Below, one piece after another: positions 46,188-58,276 of a stretch of DNA of 64,000 bases. The notes under the pieces are model-generated. The model worked only from the letters and a program-made list of their open reading frames with translations, was not told the DNA's origin and made no database searches. Location of the stretch: assembly GCA_032622095.1 (NCBI GenBank), contig CP136061.1:121780754-121844753 (forward strand), in the 5' to 3' direction. Made by a program: the position numbers and the translations under genes. Source of the DNA: Siphonodentalium dalli. Its lineage: Eukaryota > Mollusca > Scaphopoda > Gadilida > Siphonodentaliidae. Position 1 is the stretch's first letter. Every line of letters begins with the position of its first letter.

Positions 46188-46666
46188 CAGTAATGTCCAA
46201 AGTAATTGATCACTTAACCACAGCAAAATTATGGGTATTTTTTCATGATTTTAAATCCTGAAAAATTACCCATAATTATGCTGTGGTTAAATGGTCAATT
46301 ACTTTGGGCATTACTGTAACCAATATAAGGATTTGAGGTTTAATGATAACTCAATCCTCATGCAGTAATGTTCAAAGTAATTGACCACTTAAGCACAGCA
46401 GAATAATGGATAATTTATCAGGATTTTAAATGCTGAAAAAATACCCATAATTCTGCTGTGGTTAAGTGGTCAATTACTTTGGGCATTACTGTAACCAATA
46501 TAAGGATTTGAGGTTTAATGATAACTCAATCCTCATACAGTAATGTTCAAAGTAATTGACCACTTAACCAGAGCAGAATTATTTGTAATTTTTCAGGATT
46601 TTAAATCCTGAAAAATTACCAATAAGTCTGATGTGGTTAAGTGGTCAATTACTTTGGGCATTACTG
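46188..46666. mobile_element. three tandem copies of a 130-bp Tc1/mariner-type MITE
   Basis: Copies at 46188-46317, 46363-46491 and 46538-46666 are each near-perfect palindromes. They start CAGTAATGTCCAAAGTAATT and end with its complement, with TA next to the ends of copies 1 and 3. A TA target and CAGT ends with CAAAGTAATT are typical of Tc1/mariner. The ~45-base spacer 'ACCAATATAAGGATTTGAGG' is also repeated, so the trio (period ~175) arose by tandem duplication of element plus flank and not by three insertions. Confidence 0.85.
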
Positions 46667-47084
46667 TAACAAATATAAGGATGTGAGGTTTAATGAGAAC
46701 TCCATCCACATAACTAATAAATATGTGTGAAAATTAAAACAAAACATAATAAATCCCATGATGGCGTCCAATATGGACTGCCTAATTCTGCTCCAAAACA
46801 TGTATATTGAATATATGGATGTTTATTGTGGGAAACCGATTATTTCAATGATATTTTCATTAACTGGGACCCAAAATCCGACTTACGGGAGCGTGCTTCG
46901 CGCGCGACTGTATCTTAAGCATATGTGCATATTTAATAAGCCAACAATTGGAATCCCAACAGAGAAGATTGGCGTGGGTCCCTTGTGCGATCTGTCCATC
47001 GAAAACTATTTAGACATCCCAAGACACGTAAGACCCAATAACTTAATATACAGAATAGATACATCTATTGCCTGAGTAACTAAT

Positions 47085-47400
47085 ATTTATATTTGTCACA
47101 ATGAGGTCAAATAGTTGCGAAGCCAGCACCACAATTCTTTCCCTCCATAGTAAATCTTAAAACAACTTCTAAAGAATTATTAATTTACCTTATATTTGGT
47201 ATGGAGCATCCTTGGTTTACTGGAGTTCAGATTTGTTAACATCACGTCACCAACTTAATTACTTGCGAAGCCACAGCCATAACTATTTCCCTACATAGTA
47301 ATTCTCAAAACAACTTCTTAACTTACAATTGACCAGGTCAGTCGCACCAAATGTTACATTAAAATTATTGCTTTATTTAACCAAAAACAAAATTTTAATG
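47085..47400 (-). repeat. GACGG-tailed dispersed repeat, inverted partial copy
   Basis: The reverse complement of 'TTTTGGTTAAA', 'CCAAGGATGC' and 'CCATAGTAATTCT' phrases of the 24540-24965 family. The GACGG run and the terminal hairpin are missing. Confidence 0.65.
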
Positions 47401-48571
47401 AGAAAATTAACTTTTACTACTTGCTAAATTTTATCTTTTAATTATTTCATTTAAATTTTAGTATTTACAGTATACTAAGTCCAAGTCTTTATAATCTGTT
47501 GAGTGACCCCACAGTCGTTTACTTGCTTTGTTAGTAATAATTTGAAGGATTACTTGTTTAAACGCAATTGTTATCAAAATATTTTATGTATTTTTTTTAT
47601 AATTTCTATTTATATGTAATACTATAATCTTGGTGGCGTTACCATTTCTGACTATGGTTTTCTTGTTATAACACTGATATGGGAAATTGGTTATAGCCAC
47701 TAACCCTGAACTTAGATGGACATACTTGAGACACACAATTACAACGTAAACGACATGTATAGAAATAACAAACAAAACCTACATATTTATAACTTTGTTT
47801 AGTGATGAACCACGAAAAATGATAGATATTTTACCCCCAGTGCATGCTCCTATAACATACGGGACTTAGGAACAATTCGCGTTATTTCGTATAAAGACAC
47901 TAACAAAATAACGTGCATCATTTAAAATGTAATGACACCGCCCTACCCCAGACCCACCCATACAGAAAAGCGAATTTGGGTCATGATAAATAATATTTAA
48001 CTAAATGTGGTGTGAGAGTTTAGTGTGTAATACTACAAAAAAAATGAAAAAATAACTTCTTTTGGGTAGAATTATCCTTGCGTTATCGGAAGATATTTCA
48101 TGTTCCTCATCTCCCCAATAACGATCCTTACCGTTTCTAAGCTCCAGCAGTGGACCAATGAAGCTATTTCTATTTTATAACAATACTCAAGAAGCAGACC
48201 AGACACGTGTTATTATATAGCATACATCAGATTCATAAATTAGAATTTCGACGGCGATTATAAAATGTATTATATAAGAGAACATGATACTCGTGAATGT
48301 AATCATCATATGTCATATATGGAAACTAATATATTTATATGTGTGGCTTTCTTGGAAATACCATTGTGGTAAAACTTTTATGAAATAGGGTGAGGGTAGG
48401 TTTTGATTACGTTTATAATTTTCGTAATCAAATCGCCTATTCGCGCCAAATAAACTTGAGTTGGTCAAACAAGCAGTATCATGAGTATACAGGACGGGGA
48501 ACTTACGTCACTTTGTAATCTATAATGTTATATATTTGGTGCATGAGTTGTGGGCTATGTGAGAGAACAAA
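47401..48571. other. unassigned interior of the 7.27-kb element
   Basis: Contains the inverted 75-base segment shared with 3644-3715 (about 47600-47680). No gene recognised. Confidence 0.45.
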
Positions 48572-49095
48572 TTAAAGGTACGGTTGGCCTTGGCGGTGGG
48601 TATCATGTGAAATTATTTCCACCCATTCAAAAACCGCCACAAACAGAAAGAAAATCAAAATGTAGACATGCTTTGTCCGTATACCAACAGCTGATACCAA
48701 TAAGAAATATCGCATAAACAGTATGTTATTGTCATATTGTTGACCAATGTTATGTAAACAAAAGCATAAAAGGTTACTTTTCTGCATGGTGTTTGTTTAT
48801 ATTATGATGGTAAACATAAAGAGCGTTCTTTGTTGGTGAATTCCTGATATGGAACTAATAAAGAGCGTTTATACAATTTGTGTGTTATTAACCAGTAGCA
48901 TTGTGCTGTCTTCTGTAACACAATCAGGCTCTTGCTTGGTAAAATATAGTAGATCTTTATAATGACATGCTGTTTACGCGATGGTCATGGTATATATGAA
49001 CGAAACTGTATGCGTTTTAATATTTTTCTGTTTACGGTGTTTGGAACAAATGTGAATATTTTCGACAATTAAGGCCAACCCGACGGTACCTTTAA
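48572..49095 (+). mobile_element. TTAA-bounded MITE family, copy 3
   Basis: 524 bases bounded by TTAA (48572-48575, 49092-49095) with ends 'TTAAAGGTACGGTTGGCC' and 'GACGGTACCTTTAA'. It is very similar to copy 1 in inverted orientation. It lies inside the 7.27-kb element, so it inserted later or was carried along. Confidence 0.85.
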
Positions 49096-50083
49096 TATGT
49101 GTGAATTTTACAAATATCAATTAAACGGTTAAGCAGTGTTTGATGTTCAAATTCGGTGCATATTTCGTTCCTATTTTTCATCTAATTTCTTTTATAAATT
49201 CCGAGTTGTTATCATCCACTGGTTATAAAAGATGTAATGAGAAATTATATGCCTCATCCACTAGTTTATTCCGTCGGACACATCCCTTATATCCGCTTTA
49301 AATCAAATTTAAATCAAATCCGCTTTGGTTAGAGATTCAAAATATGACGTACGCGCGTTCCACGCCGTGGTATAGGCCTATGTAGACAATAATATACTTG
49401 TTTGGAGCACAAAAAAACGTGTTTATGGGGACGGGTTACGTGGCATGTATACATCAGTAAACATTGCTTATACGGATAATACATGTAATATTTTGGATAC
49501 ACAATACGAAATAGGCGTGAAACACCTTGTTCTGGTCTCAAAAACATTAAAATACTGCATGATCGCCAAAAATTGAGAAACCAGCCCCGCCAAAACGTTG
49601 TTGCCATTAAAACCACTACGGCGTTGTCATTTTTTCGCTGCTGTTGACTCACTTCGATTGGGATTTTATTGAATATTTAGGCCACTGGAGAGTTGTGGCC
49701 GTTACCATCATGATCGGGGATAATTTTGCTTACGTGGAGAATACCAGCGGAGTGTCAAATTGTGTTCAGGGGTGAGCAAATAAGGCTTTCATCTCGAGGA
49801 ACCACGGTCAGAATGCCCACCCTGGCATTTTGTGTAGGCTATTTCTCAGCCGTACAAACAAACAGAGAGCCAGGGAAGCGCTCATTCGTTGGGTATAATA
49901 TCCTTCTTCAGGGCTGTGGGGGTCTCATTATAATAAATATGCACATTAACTCCCCATCCCGATTTTGGTGATCAGCCCTCTCCTACCCGCTTGCGAATTT
50001 CGCCAAAAACACCGTACAACGGCGTTTCGCCACACCACAACGGCCAAACGCACACCACAACGGGGAAACGGTTGGTCAGTGTG

Positions 50084-51180
50084 TATATGCAGCCCAGCTG
50101 TGTAGCTATTGAGTTGGCTGATTGTAAAGCTACTTCAAGAAACAATACATATTATTTCCTTTGAGAGAAACTAGTATTGAACACCATATAGATCAAACTT
50201 TTGGGAAAACGAGGCTACCCGGAAATTCACTTGTGTCGATATAAGATTTGGTACGCATGTAAGACAACTGACGTGTCATCATGGCTGATTGCAATGCTCT
50301 ATATGCCTAGTTATTGTACATATATAGCATACATTCGACTGCCACGCTTCTATAAATAACCAACAATGCACATTGTGATTTCTTGATAAACATTGTAGTT
50401 CGTCCAAATTCACGGACATATTTTTGTATACATAGCGAAGCAACTGTTGTAACATAGACAAATGCGAGGTTATTTATCCGCTATCAACTAGAAGTTAGAT
50501 CCTAGATGGTCACTTTGCATTTCCATGGAATTTTTATGAAGTTATTGTTGGCATATTTAGCCCTGAACCACCCTACACCTTGAATGATATGCTATACCCT
50601 TGCATTCGGAGTAAAAGTTTGTTTGTGATGAAATATAGTTGTGCTCCTCGTTACTGGAAGCGTTACAGTGTTGTGGAAATATAAAGTTAACCAGTATTTT
50701 ACAGAACTCAATCTTATAACTGACAGTTTCCAATAGTTCTGTTCGGTCAACACAATTGACAAAATAAGCCTTGAAATACAGTTATCCAAATTTTTTGTTC
50801 AGTATTTCGATGAAGTTTGGAAATAGAAACAAAATTAAACTTCCAACAAATATCTAAGTGTGCGCACCTTTCGGCTTCTGTTATCTGTCATCATTCTTTT
50901 GTTTGGATTTCCAAATGTCTCGCCACCACGAAATAACAAAATCTTTTAAACAATGGTTTTCTCTGGCATTGTGACACAAGTGTTTTTGTTTTTGTTTAAA
51001 AACTCAATTACCTGGAAGCCACGTTTTCTCGGAAGCGGGATCTATAGGGTGTTAAATAATATATTCCACTCTCAATACTATTACACGTACTTCATGCAGT
51101 GGTCATAAAGGTCTTATTCTTTCTCAGTATTTCTACTAGTCGATATTCAAGTCAATAAGCATGTAACAGTGGTCCGAGTT
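50084..51180 (+). repeat. right half of the split dispersed repeat, with extra insert
   Basis: 'CCCAGCTGTGTAGCTATT' continues the repeat broken at 42811. 'GTCTTATTCTTTCTCAGTAT' and 'CTAGTCGATATTCAAGTCAA' near 51110-51155 match 11573-11615. About 850 bases between (50190-51040) are absent from the 11.4-kb copy and show no gene. Confidence 0.6.
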
Positions 51181-51491
51181 TTAATGACAAAATGTGACAT
51201 CCGCATGTCAACAATATCAAATTATAACAAAATATTTGCAAAGATCATCTTGCCCCAGAGCCCATTGGCTCTCTTGGCACCAGATACATGTAAAAACGAG
51301 ATGGCTGCGATTTCTAATTATACTTGATTCATGTAGCTGGTGACTTAGATGCCGATATATCCTCTCAAACTATTAAATTGAGCACCCATATGCCGTGGGC
51401 TTAATGAGTCAATTCTGACAACATTGCATGGCTTTAATCAGCAAAGATACCGAGATTGAGAACAGTTAATATGGTCCAGGCTGCGTAGAGT

Positions 51492-51938
51492 TTGCATGTG
51501 ATGAAGATTAAGAGGCATATACCAGCCGGACAGTCGGGCAGTCCTGCTAACTCCATCAGTCAAACTTTAAAAAAGATACCTTCAATTTCGAGAACTGTCC
51601 GGAATTTAACGGTTATAATGCGACACCATAACGTTATAACGACCAATGTCCAGAGCGGTCAGCAAAAGCAGTATAATTATTTCACAAAAGCATGCCACGG
51701 CTGCTCCAGAAACTATAGCAACTGCCATTTGGAAGCACAACATCTCAATCGGCTGGCTGGCACGGGATCACAACCGATCAACAACTGTAAACTGTCTCTC
51801 CGAGTTCTGTTGCAGATTGCATGTTCTCCTCCATTACCCACATGCAGATTAGACGACATGCACGTGCAGCTTACTTTTGTTGTTTTATCGGTACACTGGT
51901 GGCCAGTACATGATTATTTGATGTTCTGGAATCGATAA
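51492..51938 (+). pseudogene. possible decayed Tc1-like transposase
   Basis: A 148-codon frame overlaps a second plus-strand frame (51646-51852). Reading across frames, phrases such as TATAIW, ARDHNRSTTVN and RLHVLLHYPHA, and then VHWWPVHDYLMFWNR, follow the order seen in Tc1-type transposases before the second catalytic Asp. There the usual pattern is T-A-R-x-x-N-R-x-I-S, R-x-L-R, a basic stretch, then W-x-x-V-L-F-S-D-E. The DE motif itself is not visible and the reading frame shifts. No flanking inverted repeats were found. Fair alternative: coincidental open frame. Confidence 0.35.
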
Positions 51939-51989
51939 TTCGATAGTGCAGATAACGGAATTTGGACTAATACGCTTTAGAGGACAGCA

Positions 51990-52150
51990 TTTACACATTT
52001 TAGCACAGGCAGCTGGTGTGGAATAGCTGGGTGAGATTTCCCTCTCTCCCACCCCCTGCACATTTTAGCACATGCAGCCCGTGTGAGATAGCTGGGTGAG
52101 ATTTCCTTGCCTCACCCAACACGTGACCAGCTGTCTCACCCTACCCACGT
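51990..52150 (+). repeat. two ~75-bp direct repeats plus inverted fragment
   Basis: 'CACATTTTAGCACAGGCAGC', 'TAGCTGGGTGAGATTTCC' occur twice (about 51995 and 52070). 'GACCAGCTGTCTCACCC' follows inverted. Confidence 0.75.
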
Positions 52151-52197
52151 GACTACTTTACCTATTTAATTAGGAGTCTGAACTATTTTAACAATCC

Positions 52198-53431
52198 GTC
52201 ATCATGCTTTGTGTCAACTAAAACAATGGCGACAACCAGTTACACTTCACGATTCAAGTAAATAACTATACGGACGAATTCGTAGACGATAAGCCTCCAA
52301 CATGTTAACACGAAGAACCTTCAACATAACATCACATGCAAGCGCAGAGTTTCACAACATGCAATATATTAACTAATTGTCAGAACACATTTCATCAAAC
52401 GTAAGGCCCCCCCCCCCACCCAAAGCGAAACTCTCATTACTTGCACATTTCGTAACACGTAAAGAATAGCCGCTTCACAAATGACGAACGAAATAGTTCC
52501 ACATATCAACAGTTGTCATAGTTGCAATAAATCGTCGAACACGTCTAACTAACATTTGTATGTCATATATAAACATATTTCCTTTTCTAATCGTACCGAT
52601 ATGGACATTATTTTCCCATGACAGTCTAGTTGTATACACTTCATATCAATACGCGCGTTTCTTGGAATATGTGCAGGTGCAACGATGTGACGTATTCATG
52701 TCGCTTTCACAGGCCCATGTCGATTTCACGCTAACGTGTTAACCCTGCGCGCACGGGTAAGGCGCTTTATTTTTTAGGGTATATACCAAAATCATCCCAG
52801 ATAATCACGAATATCGCATCAGATATCTCCCCAGATGTACCGTTCGAAGCTACTGGAATGTGCCAAAGATTGGTATAATACAAAAAATCGGAATGAGGCT
52901 CTTGAGTTGGATTAATATTATCCATCATGACCTGCGGTGTGGGATGGAAAAATCTCACCCGAAGGGCCAGATATTTGGGCCGGACACGAGGCTTGCCGAG
53001 TGTCCGGACCAAATATCTGGCCCCGAGGGTGAGATTTGTTCATGCATGCTCACATCCCAGGTCATGATGGATCATTTTTCTCCAAACCCAAGAGCCTCAT
53101 TCTGATTTTTTGTTTATCCCAAACTTCGGCACATTCCAGTACCTTCGTAACGGTACATCTGGGGAGAAATCTGATACAATATTCGTGATTATCTGGGATG
53201 ATTTCGGCATTCTGTTTGATGGAATGTGCTCGCACAATTAGGCGTTTATATTGCATGTTGTGCAACTCTACGTTTGCAAGTGAGGTTATTTGAAGGTTAT
53301 TCGTGATTAACATGTTGGAGGCTTATCTCCATTTGTATTAGCGTCCACGAATTCGTCCGTATTTATTTACTTGAAACGTGAAGCGTAACCGGTTGGTCGC
53401 CATTGCTTCCGTTGACACAAAACATGACGTT
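52198..53431. mobile_element. second foldback element, one arm split by a poly-C insertion
   Basis: Left arm segments (about 52198-52400 and 52786-52975) are reverse complements of 53030-53205 and 53212-53431. Outer phrase 'TTTGTGTCAACTAAAACAAT' pairs with 'CATTGCTTCCGTTGACACAA'. The innermost part is a strong hairpin ('GGGCCAGATATTTGGGCCGG' against 'CCAAATATCTGGCCC'). About 385 bases (52401-52785), starting with a C run, interrupt only the left arm and so are a later insertion. The outer ends share CGTCAT but no clear target duplication. Confidence 0.8.
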
Positions 53432-53461
53432 CTTGGTAGGTCGCTATAACGCTACTCAAAC

Positions 53462-53665
53462 ACAACGAGATATTCGAGTCTCCCATATAGGGAGTCTCAC
53501 ATATATAAGAGAATGCATTGTCCTAATAATATTTACCTTGACCTTGTAAGCCAGTGAATTCTCTTATATATGCGAGGCTCTATATGGGAGACTCACATAT
53601 ATAAGAGAATGAACTGGCACAGGGTCTTTAATGCTGTTCCAGTGCAGCTCCCGTCATGAAAGGGT
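53462..53665. repeat. repeated palindromic box with CATATATAAGAGAATG
   Basis: 'CTCCCATATAGGGAGTCTCA', then 'GAGGCTCTATATGGGAGACT', with 'CACATATATAAGAGAATG' twice. It is related to 2841-2957. Confidence 0.65.
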
Positions 53666-53980
53666 TATATATTGAAATTGATGTTCCTTGCTGTTACTTC
53701 CTGTAAGATGGGTACCCAAGGTAAATTTTTACTGTAAGTTATCAGCCATATGGACAGAGTATTATATAGATGTGTACGGATCGACAGCTCTTCCTTGGAA
53801 TTCAAACTGACCGAGCCGAAGGCGATGTTGTGTATATAGCGTATGGACAAAATCAACCAATATAATCTGTCCACATATTTGATAACGTTTATGATCACCT
53901 CTATATGTGCGGTATTGAATTCGAACGAATTTCGATGAAAATTAGCATGGCCGCTGGCATCCATCTTGAATTTGTGCATG
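53666..53980 (-). repeat. fragment of CCAAGATGGC family
   Basis: 'CGAATTTCGATGAAAATTAG' and 'CATGGCCGCTGGCATCCATC' near 53925-53965, plus 'GATCACCTCTATATG', are reversed unit phrases. Confidence 0.5.
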
Positions 53981-54550
53981 ACTGCATTCTTTGGGACGCA
54001 TGACAGCCTGCGTTTTTCATTCGGAGAAATGTTCGAAATAGAAAGAGTTTCATCAACACAAATACAATCCCTTCGCTAAAACCTTTTTACTTTCTTTATG
54101 TTATCATTACATTAGCTGCTCGGCATAACATTAACGTAGTAGTTGAGCTACAGTGGCATTGACACATTCACTATTAAACCCTTTCTGTTTCGGTTTTAGG
54201 TGTATAATGTGCATGTAATAATTCGTTTTTTGCGATGACGAGTGGTGTATTGAATATATGATATTGTTAGAACGTGCGAACTGCATACAATGTAAACAAG
54301 AGATGGATTGTCGTCCGTGAATATACCCCACATTTGGCATACCACCTAGTGTGGGACTAACTATAACATATGACTGAGATATTCAGGCAAACGGACCCAA
54401 AATCAGCAATATCAGATAAACAACACTATGAATAACACAAGAACGAAAAACCTGAACAAAGCGATGTATATTACCACGTTTTCAAGCGTTCGTCTTTGCT
54501 TTGTCCACCGTCATGGTATATGTAGAATATTCCCATTGTCTCTTCATGGC
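53981..54550. other. unassigned sequence
   Basis: No gene recognised. Confidence 0.4.
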
Positions 54551-54652
54551 TGAATTAAATTTACACCACGAGTGGTTTTGTGGTTTAACCACGAACCTTT
54601 GGCGAGTGGTTAAAATCACAAAATAACGAGTGCATGGTGTAAATTTGATTCA
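54551..54652. repeat. ~100-bp hairpin with TGGTGTAAATTT arms
   Basis: 'TGAATTAAATTTACACCA' (54551) pairs with 'TGGTGTAAATTTGATTCA' (54635) with one mismatch. Inner 'GGTTTAACCAC' and 'GAGTGGTTAAA' add secondary pairing. It resembles the other small hairpin elements here. Confidence 0.7.
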
Positions 54653-55009
54653 TCCAGACACAAATGGGGATATTTTGTTTATACATGTACCACGACCGGT
54701 ACACGAGCAAAACATGCTGCAAATTGAAATAAATCCGTATGGCACACATTCACACCATCCCCATTGTGTACCCCACACTTGGCAGTACATCGACGTGCAT
54801 GGGTTTGTTTACAAATTACCGCACCTTAATAATTTACTTCCGCATTTCGAAACGAAATAAGTAATGGAATTAACTCACATTAAAAGGCATTTTTCTCGCG
54901 ACACGAACATTTCGAACAATAACCAGATACTGGTCATGTGAACTCATATACCAAATATCTTTGAAATCCGTGGAGATTTGTGGAAATGAGCCCTGTGACG
55001 TCGTCTATT
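54653..55009. other. unassigned sequence
   Basis: No gene recognised. Confidence 0.4.
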
Positions 55010-55283
55010 TGCTATTTGGTAAATTCGACAAAAATAAAAAACAAAGTCCAATAACTCCGGTCAAAATATCCGGCCGGACCTGGCTTGCGAACTCATTCTA
55101 GGTAATGGTCAGGTGAACTCATATACCACAAATCTTTGAAATCCATTGGCATTTGTTCAAGTTATGACTCTTACACATTCGGGACAGACGGACGTCCAGA
55201 CGGACGGACGGACGGTAAGACGGACGGACGGGCGGAACCCATTACTATATCCCCCGCAAATTTAAATTTGGCGGGGGATAATT
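55010..55283 (+). repeat. GACGG-tailed repeat with terminal CCCCCGC hairpin
   Basis: 'ATAACTCCGGTCAAAATATC' and 'TATGACTCTTACACATTCGG' lead to 'GACGGACGGACGGACGG' and a near-perfect hairpin TATCCCCCGCAAATT / AATTTGGCGGGGGATA at 55248-55279. Different body but the same tail plan as other families in the window. Confidence 0.75.
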
Positions 55284-55404
55284 ATAAATAACAGTCAATT
55301 TCTTTATTTCATTGTTAATCATATTCATTTATATCGTGAGTTTAAAGATACGCTTTAAAAATAGACGGCCATTTTTAGCGTGGTCACGGAAAGTCAACTC
55401 CCAT

Positions 55405-55945
55405 GTAGTCTCATATATATTTTGAAGACCTCTGTCTGTATGTATGTTTGTTTGTCTGTCTGTCTGTCTGTCTGTCATTAATACAAATCTACGATTCTTG
55501 ACCGATCGGGACGAAACTTGGTACGTGAGTGTAGTTTGACCAGGCGGTCGTCGTTGTCGTATTGGCGAGCCCGTGAGGCGCCCGCTTCGCGCATGCGCAG
55601 ACGAGATCTCGGAAACGGGTGGAGCTATCGACTTGAAATTTGCTATGTGAATGTATCTTGCCCCGGATGCGAATTTTATCGGGTCGCCGAGCCCGTGCGA
55701 CACCAGCTTCGCGCATGCGCAGACGAGATCTCGGAAACGGGTGGAGCTATCGACTTGAAATTTGGTATGTGAATGTATCTTGCCCCGGATACGAATTTTA
55801 TCGGGTCGCCGAGCCCATGCGACGCCAGCTTCGCGCATGCGCAGACCAGATCTCGGAAACGGGTAGAGCGATCGACTTGAAATTTGGTTTTTGAATAGCC
55901 CGGATGAATAGCCCGGACAACGTCGGGCTCATCGGCTAGTTCTAT
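55405..55945 (-). mobile_element. single minus-strand copy of the 4.2-8.4 kb satellite element
   Basis: On the minus strand it reads CTAGCCGATGAGCCCGACG, three ~122-base monomers, the 'GACGAAACTTGGTACGTGA' (plus-strand) segment, a GACA/AACA run, and ends GGTCTTCAAAATATATATGA. This compact ~540-base layout shows what one dispersed unit looks like, and that the satellite grew by tandem amplification of its internal monomer and of whole units. Frames here are repeat translations. Confidence 0.85.
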
Positions 55946-57442
55946 ATATATGGGTGTAAATGTTAACCATTGAAATGCCATTGAAACGTGTTACCCACAG
56001 TAGAAGTATCCCACTGTCAGACTTATGTACACATTAGGACGTAAAGCAGAAAACTACTACATAGCAGTAGCATAGGTTGCCATGGTATAAAACTCAAAAT
56101 GACCCACCATCATCATAGCAGGACCAATTCACCGTCGTCTGTGGCATTACGATTATATGGAGTGGGGAGTCAATCTGAAGATAATTATCTATAACTCGAT
56201 GAAATTTAATAATAAAATATCAAAAAGTAATCTTCATGATACATAAACACTGAGTAAATATGTAAATACATCGAACACAGACCGTAGATGATCGTATCAA
56301 TGGGGTCTTCATTCCATTACCATAGTTGTGGGAGAATGTTAAAAGGGATTTAGCATCCTGACAGGCCGTTTAACACATGTGTGTCAGAAGCACTGAAAGC
56401 AAAGGACAGAACATAATACGGGTCAGTGGTCGAGCATAATTAAATGCAAAAAAGACACAACGTGTACAACTAAAAAAAGCAGTTTTTTCACGAGTTAACT
56501 TGGAAGAATTTGGGCTCGACCAAACTATTTTTATACTCTGCGCGGGTATGATCACACTCGCCTTTTGGTTGACAGTTTAATATTTCAAGTTAGTATTGCT
56601 ATTCTAAGAAGCATGAATGGATTCTTTCGATGCTGCCTTGGCACTGGAAAAGGGGCAGTTGTCCACACACTGCCACCTACCTGGTTGAACACAACCTTTA
56701 CGGTTACTTGGGTGTCATTCAGAAAGATATATAGACATACATAAGGTGCAATCATGAACTGTCCTGGATATACTGGAACTATACTGTATCTGAAGTAAGG
56801 GAGACAAATGGATTTGTTTCTTTGTGCCATTTTATATGATCGAAAGTGGCCTGGGAAGTGTCATAATTTATAATGACGTTATCAACTGAGGGTGTTACAT
56901 GTATATAGATGCGAGATTCTCAAATTATATATATCTACCAGAAACACTGGCAGATTATAAACAATAGAGTGTCTCATGTTAACCAACTTAACCTGGTGTG
57001 TCACATGATGTTTTGAAGAGAAAATGTTACAAATTATAATTGTCAGAAGAATTAGCATAACGCCAAATAATCGAATTTGAATCTATAAACCCGAATTACA
57101 ACATCGAACTACATAATAGTATACGTGTACCTAACGATCCCCGTCAAGAAAAAAAAACAATATAACGTGTAATATTCTAAAAGTGTAAACCAACGAACAT
57201 CACATTCGACACAAATGTATGCGTTAAATTGTATTATGCCGCACTTGTGATATCTATTAAAAACCAACCTACATGATGGTGTAGATATGGAGTAAATTGG
57301 TAACAATGATAGGCGTTTTTAATGCAAAATATATATGACACAACGGAGCAACATGCGGGATATCTTCGTCGCCTCGCCGACTTGCGTTGTGTTTTCGTCA
57401 TTCTCCGTCATTCGTCGATGTCTGCATGGCGTCTGATTTCGT
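55946..57442. other. unassigned 1.5-kb sequence
   Basis: No gene or repeat recognised; frames are short and without domains. Confidence 0.45.
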
Positions 57443-57535
57443 GGTTAATCCACAGGTCCCCTGGTGCGATACCACCCCTATTAGTATATATACTTGTAGG
57501 GGTGGTATCGCACCAGGGGACCTGTGGGTTAATCC
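57443..57535. repeat. strong 93-bp hairpin
   Basis: Arms of about 39 bases ('CCACAGGTCCCCTGGTGCGA', 'TACCACCCCTA' against 'TAGGGGTGGTATCGCACC', 'AGGGGACCTGTGG') are almost perfectly complementary around a TTAGTATATATACTTG loop. No similar copy seen in this window. Confidence 0.85.
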
Positions 57536-58276
57536 AATGAATCAAAATGCCATTTCTAGTAGAGCGCGTGAAGTGTGAATTGTATCTCCGTGTCCACTAA
57601 CTAGTCGGTCAAAGTTCATCATGCAGAGCTTGTGTTAGTTTAGTGTTTTACCTCCCGACTTTTAAATAAAATTTATCTCATCTTATTTTATCAATGCCAA
57701 ATCGTTACCGTATCTGGGCAAAAACTGTTATGATAAGAGCTGAATATATGCGGACCTCACTGCTACTGAACTGATCAAGTTATTACGAATCTGGCGGCTT
57801 GTTTAATTTGAACAAGGACTAGTCTGCGCTAAATTAGGCCATAGCCGTGTTAGCGTGTACTGCACAGTACATTTGAATAAAATATATCAAAGTAGACTCA
57901 GATGCTTAGAGAATGAACATTGCCGTCTATATATACATTGCTGCCTGCCAAATGTGTTGTCTTCACTCTTTTGTTTATGTGCATGTATTGGCGCTTACGT
58001 AATGTTCCTTGCTGAATAGACTGGTACCCAACAATGCGAAAATTTCAACTTGTTCCTATTTGAAAATGAACCCAAAACAATAGAAAAAAGAAAGACTTTG
58101 GCAGTCATCGTCAGTCGGATATCCATTGGTTTTGCTGCACAAAAAAACAATTAAAGTAACAATCATGAAATTAAAAACATTTTCGTTGGACTTAATTCCT
58201 TGTCGCGACCCATGAGCTGTGTCCAAAAAATATTTTTTAAAGAAGTCTTTAATGTCGTTGTTCTGAATGGTGGTAA
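57536..58276. other. 3' flank of the stress-protein gene
   Basis: It presumably holds the 3' untranslated region of the minus-strand gene. 'CTTTAATG' at 58247 gives ATTAAA on the minus strand about 25 bases past the stop, a weak polyadenylation candidate. Nothing else recognised. Confidence 0.4.

Larger units (their letters stand above)
42812..50083. mobile_element. 7.27-kb composite element with ~689-bp terminal inverted repeats
   Basis: The left arm 42812-43500 starts CACACTGACCAACCG, and the right arm 49396-50083 is its reverse complement with roughly one difference in twenty. Right flank and left flank share TATAT directly against the ends, a possible 5-base (or 3-base TAT) target duplication. 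The uninterrupted repeat at 11369-11650 represents the empty site. The interior has no recognisable transposase, integrase or capsid frame and is crowded with other repeats. Frames within the two arms (for example 43343-43615 and 49329-49652) are the same repeat translated twice. Superfamily unknown. Confidence 0.85.

Noticed and set aside
42812-50083. Polinton/Maverick identity for the large inverted-repeat element
   Set aside because: No polymerase, integrase, ATPase or capsid frame is visible, the ends do not start with AG, and no 6-base duplication is present.
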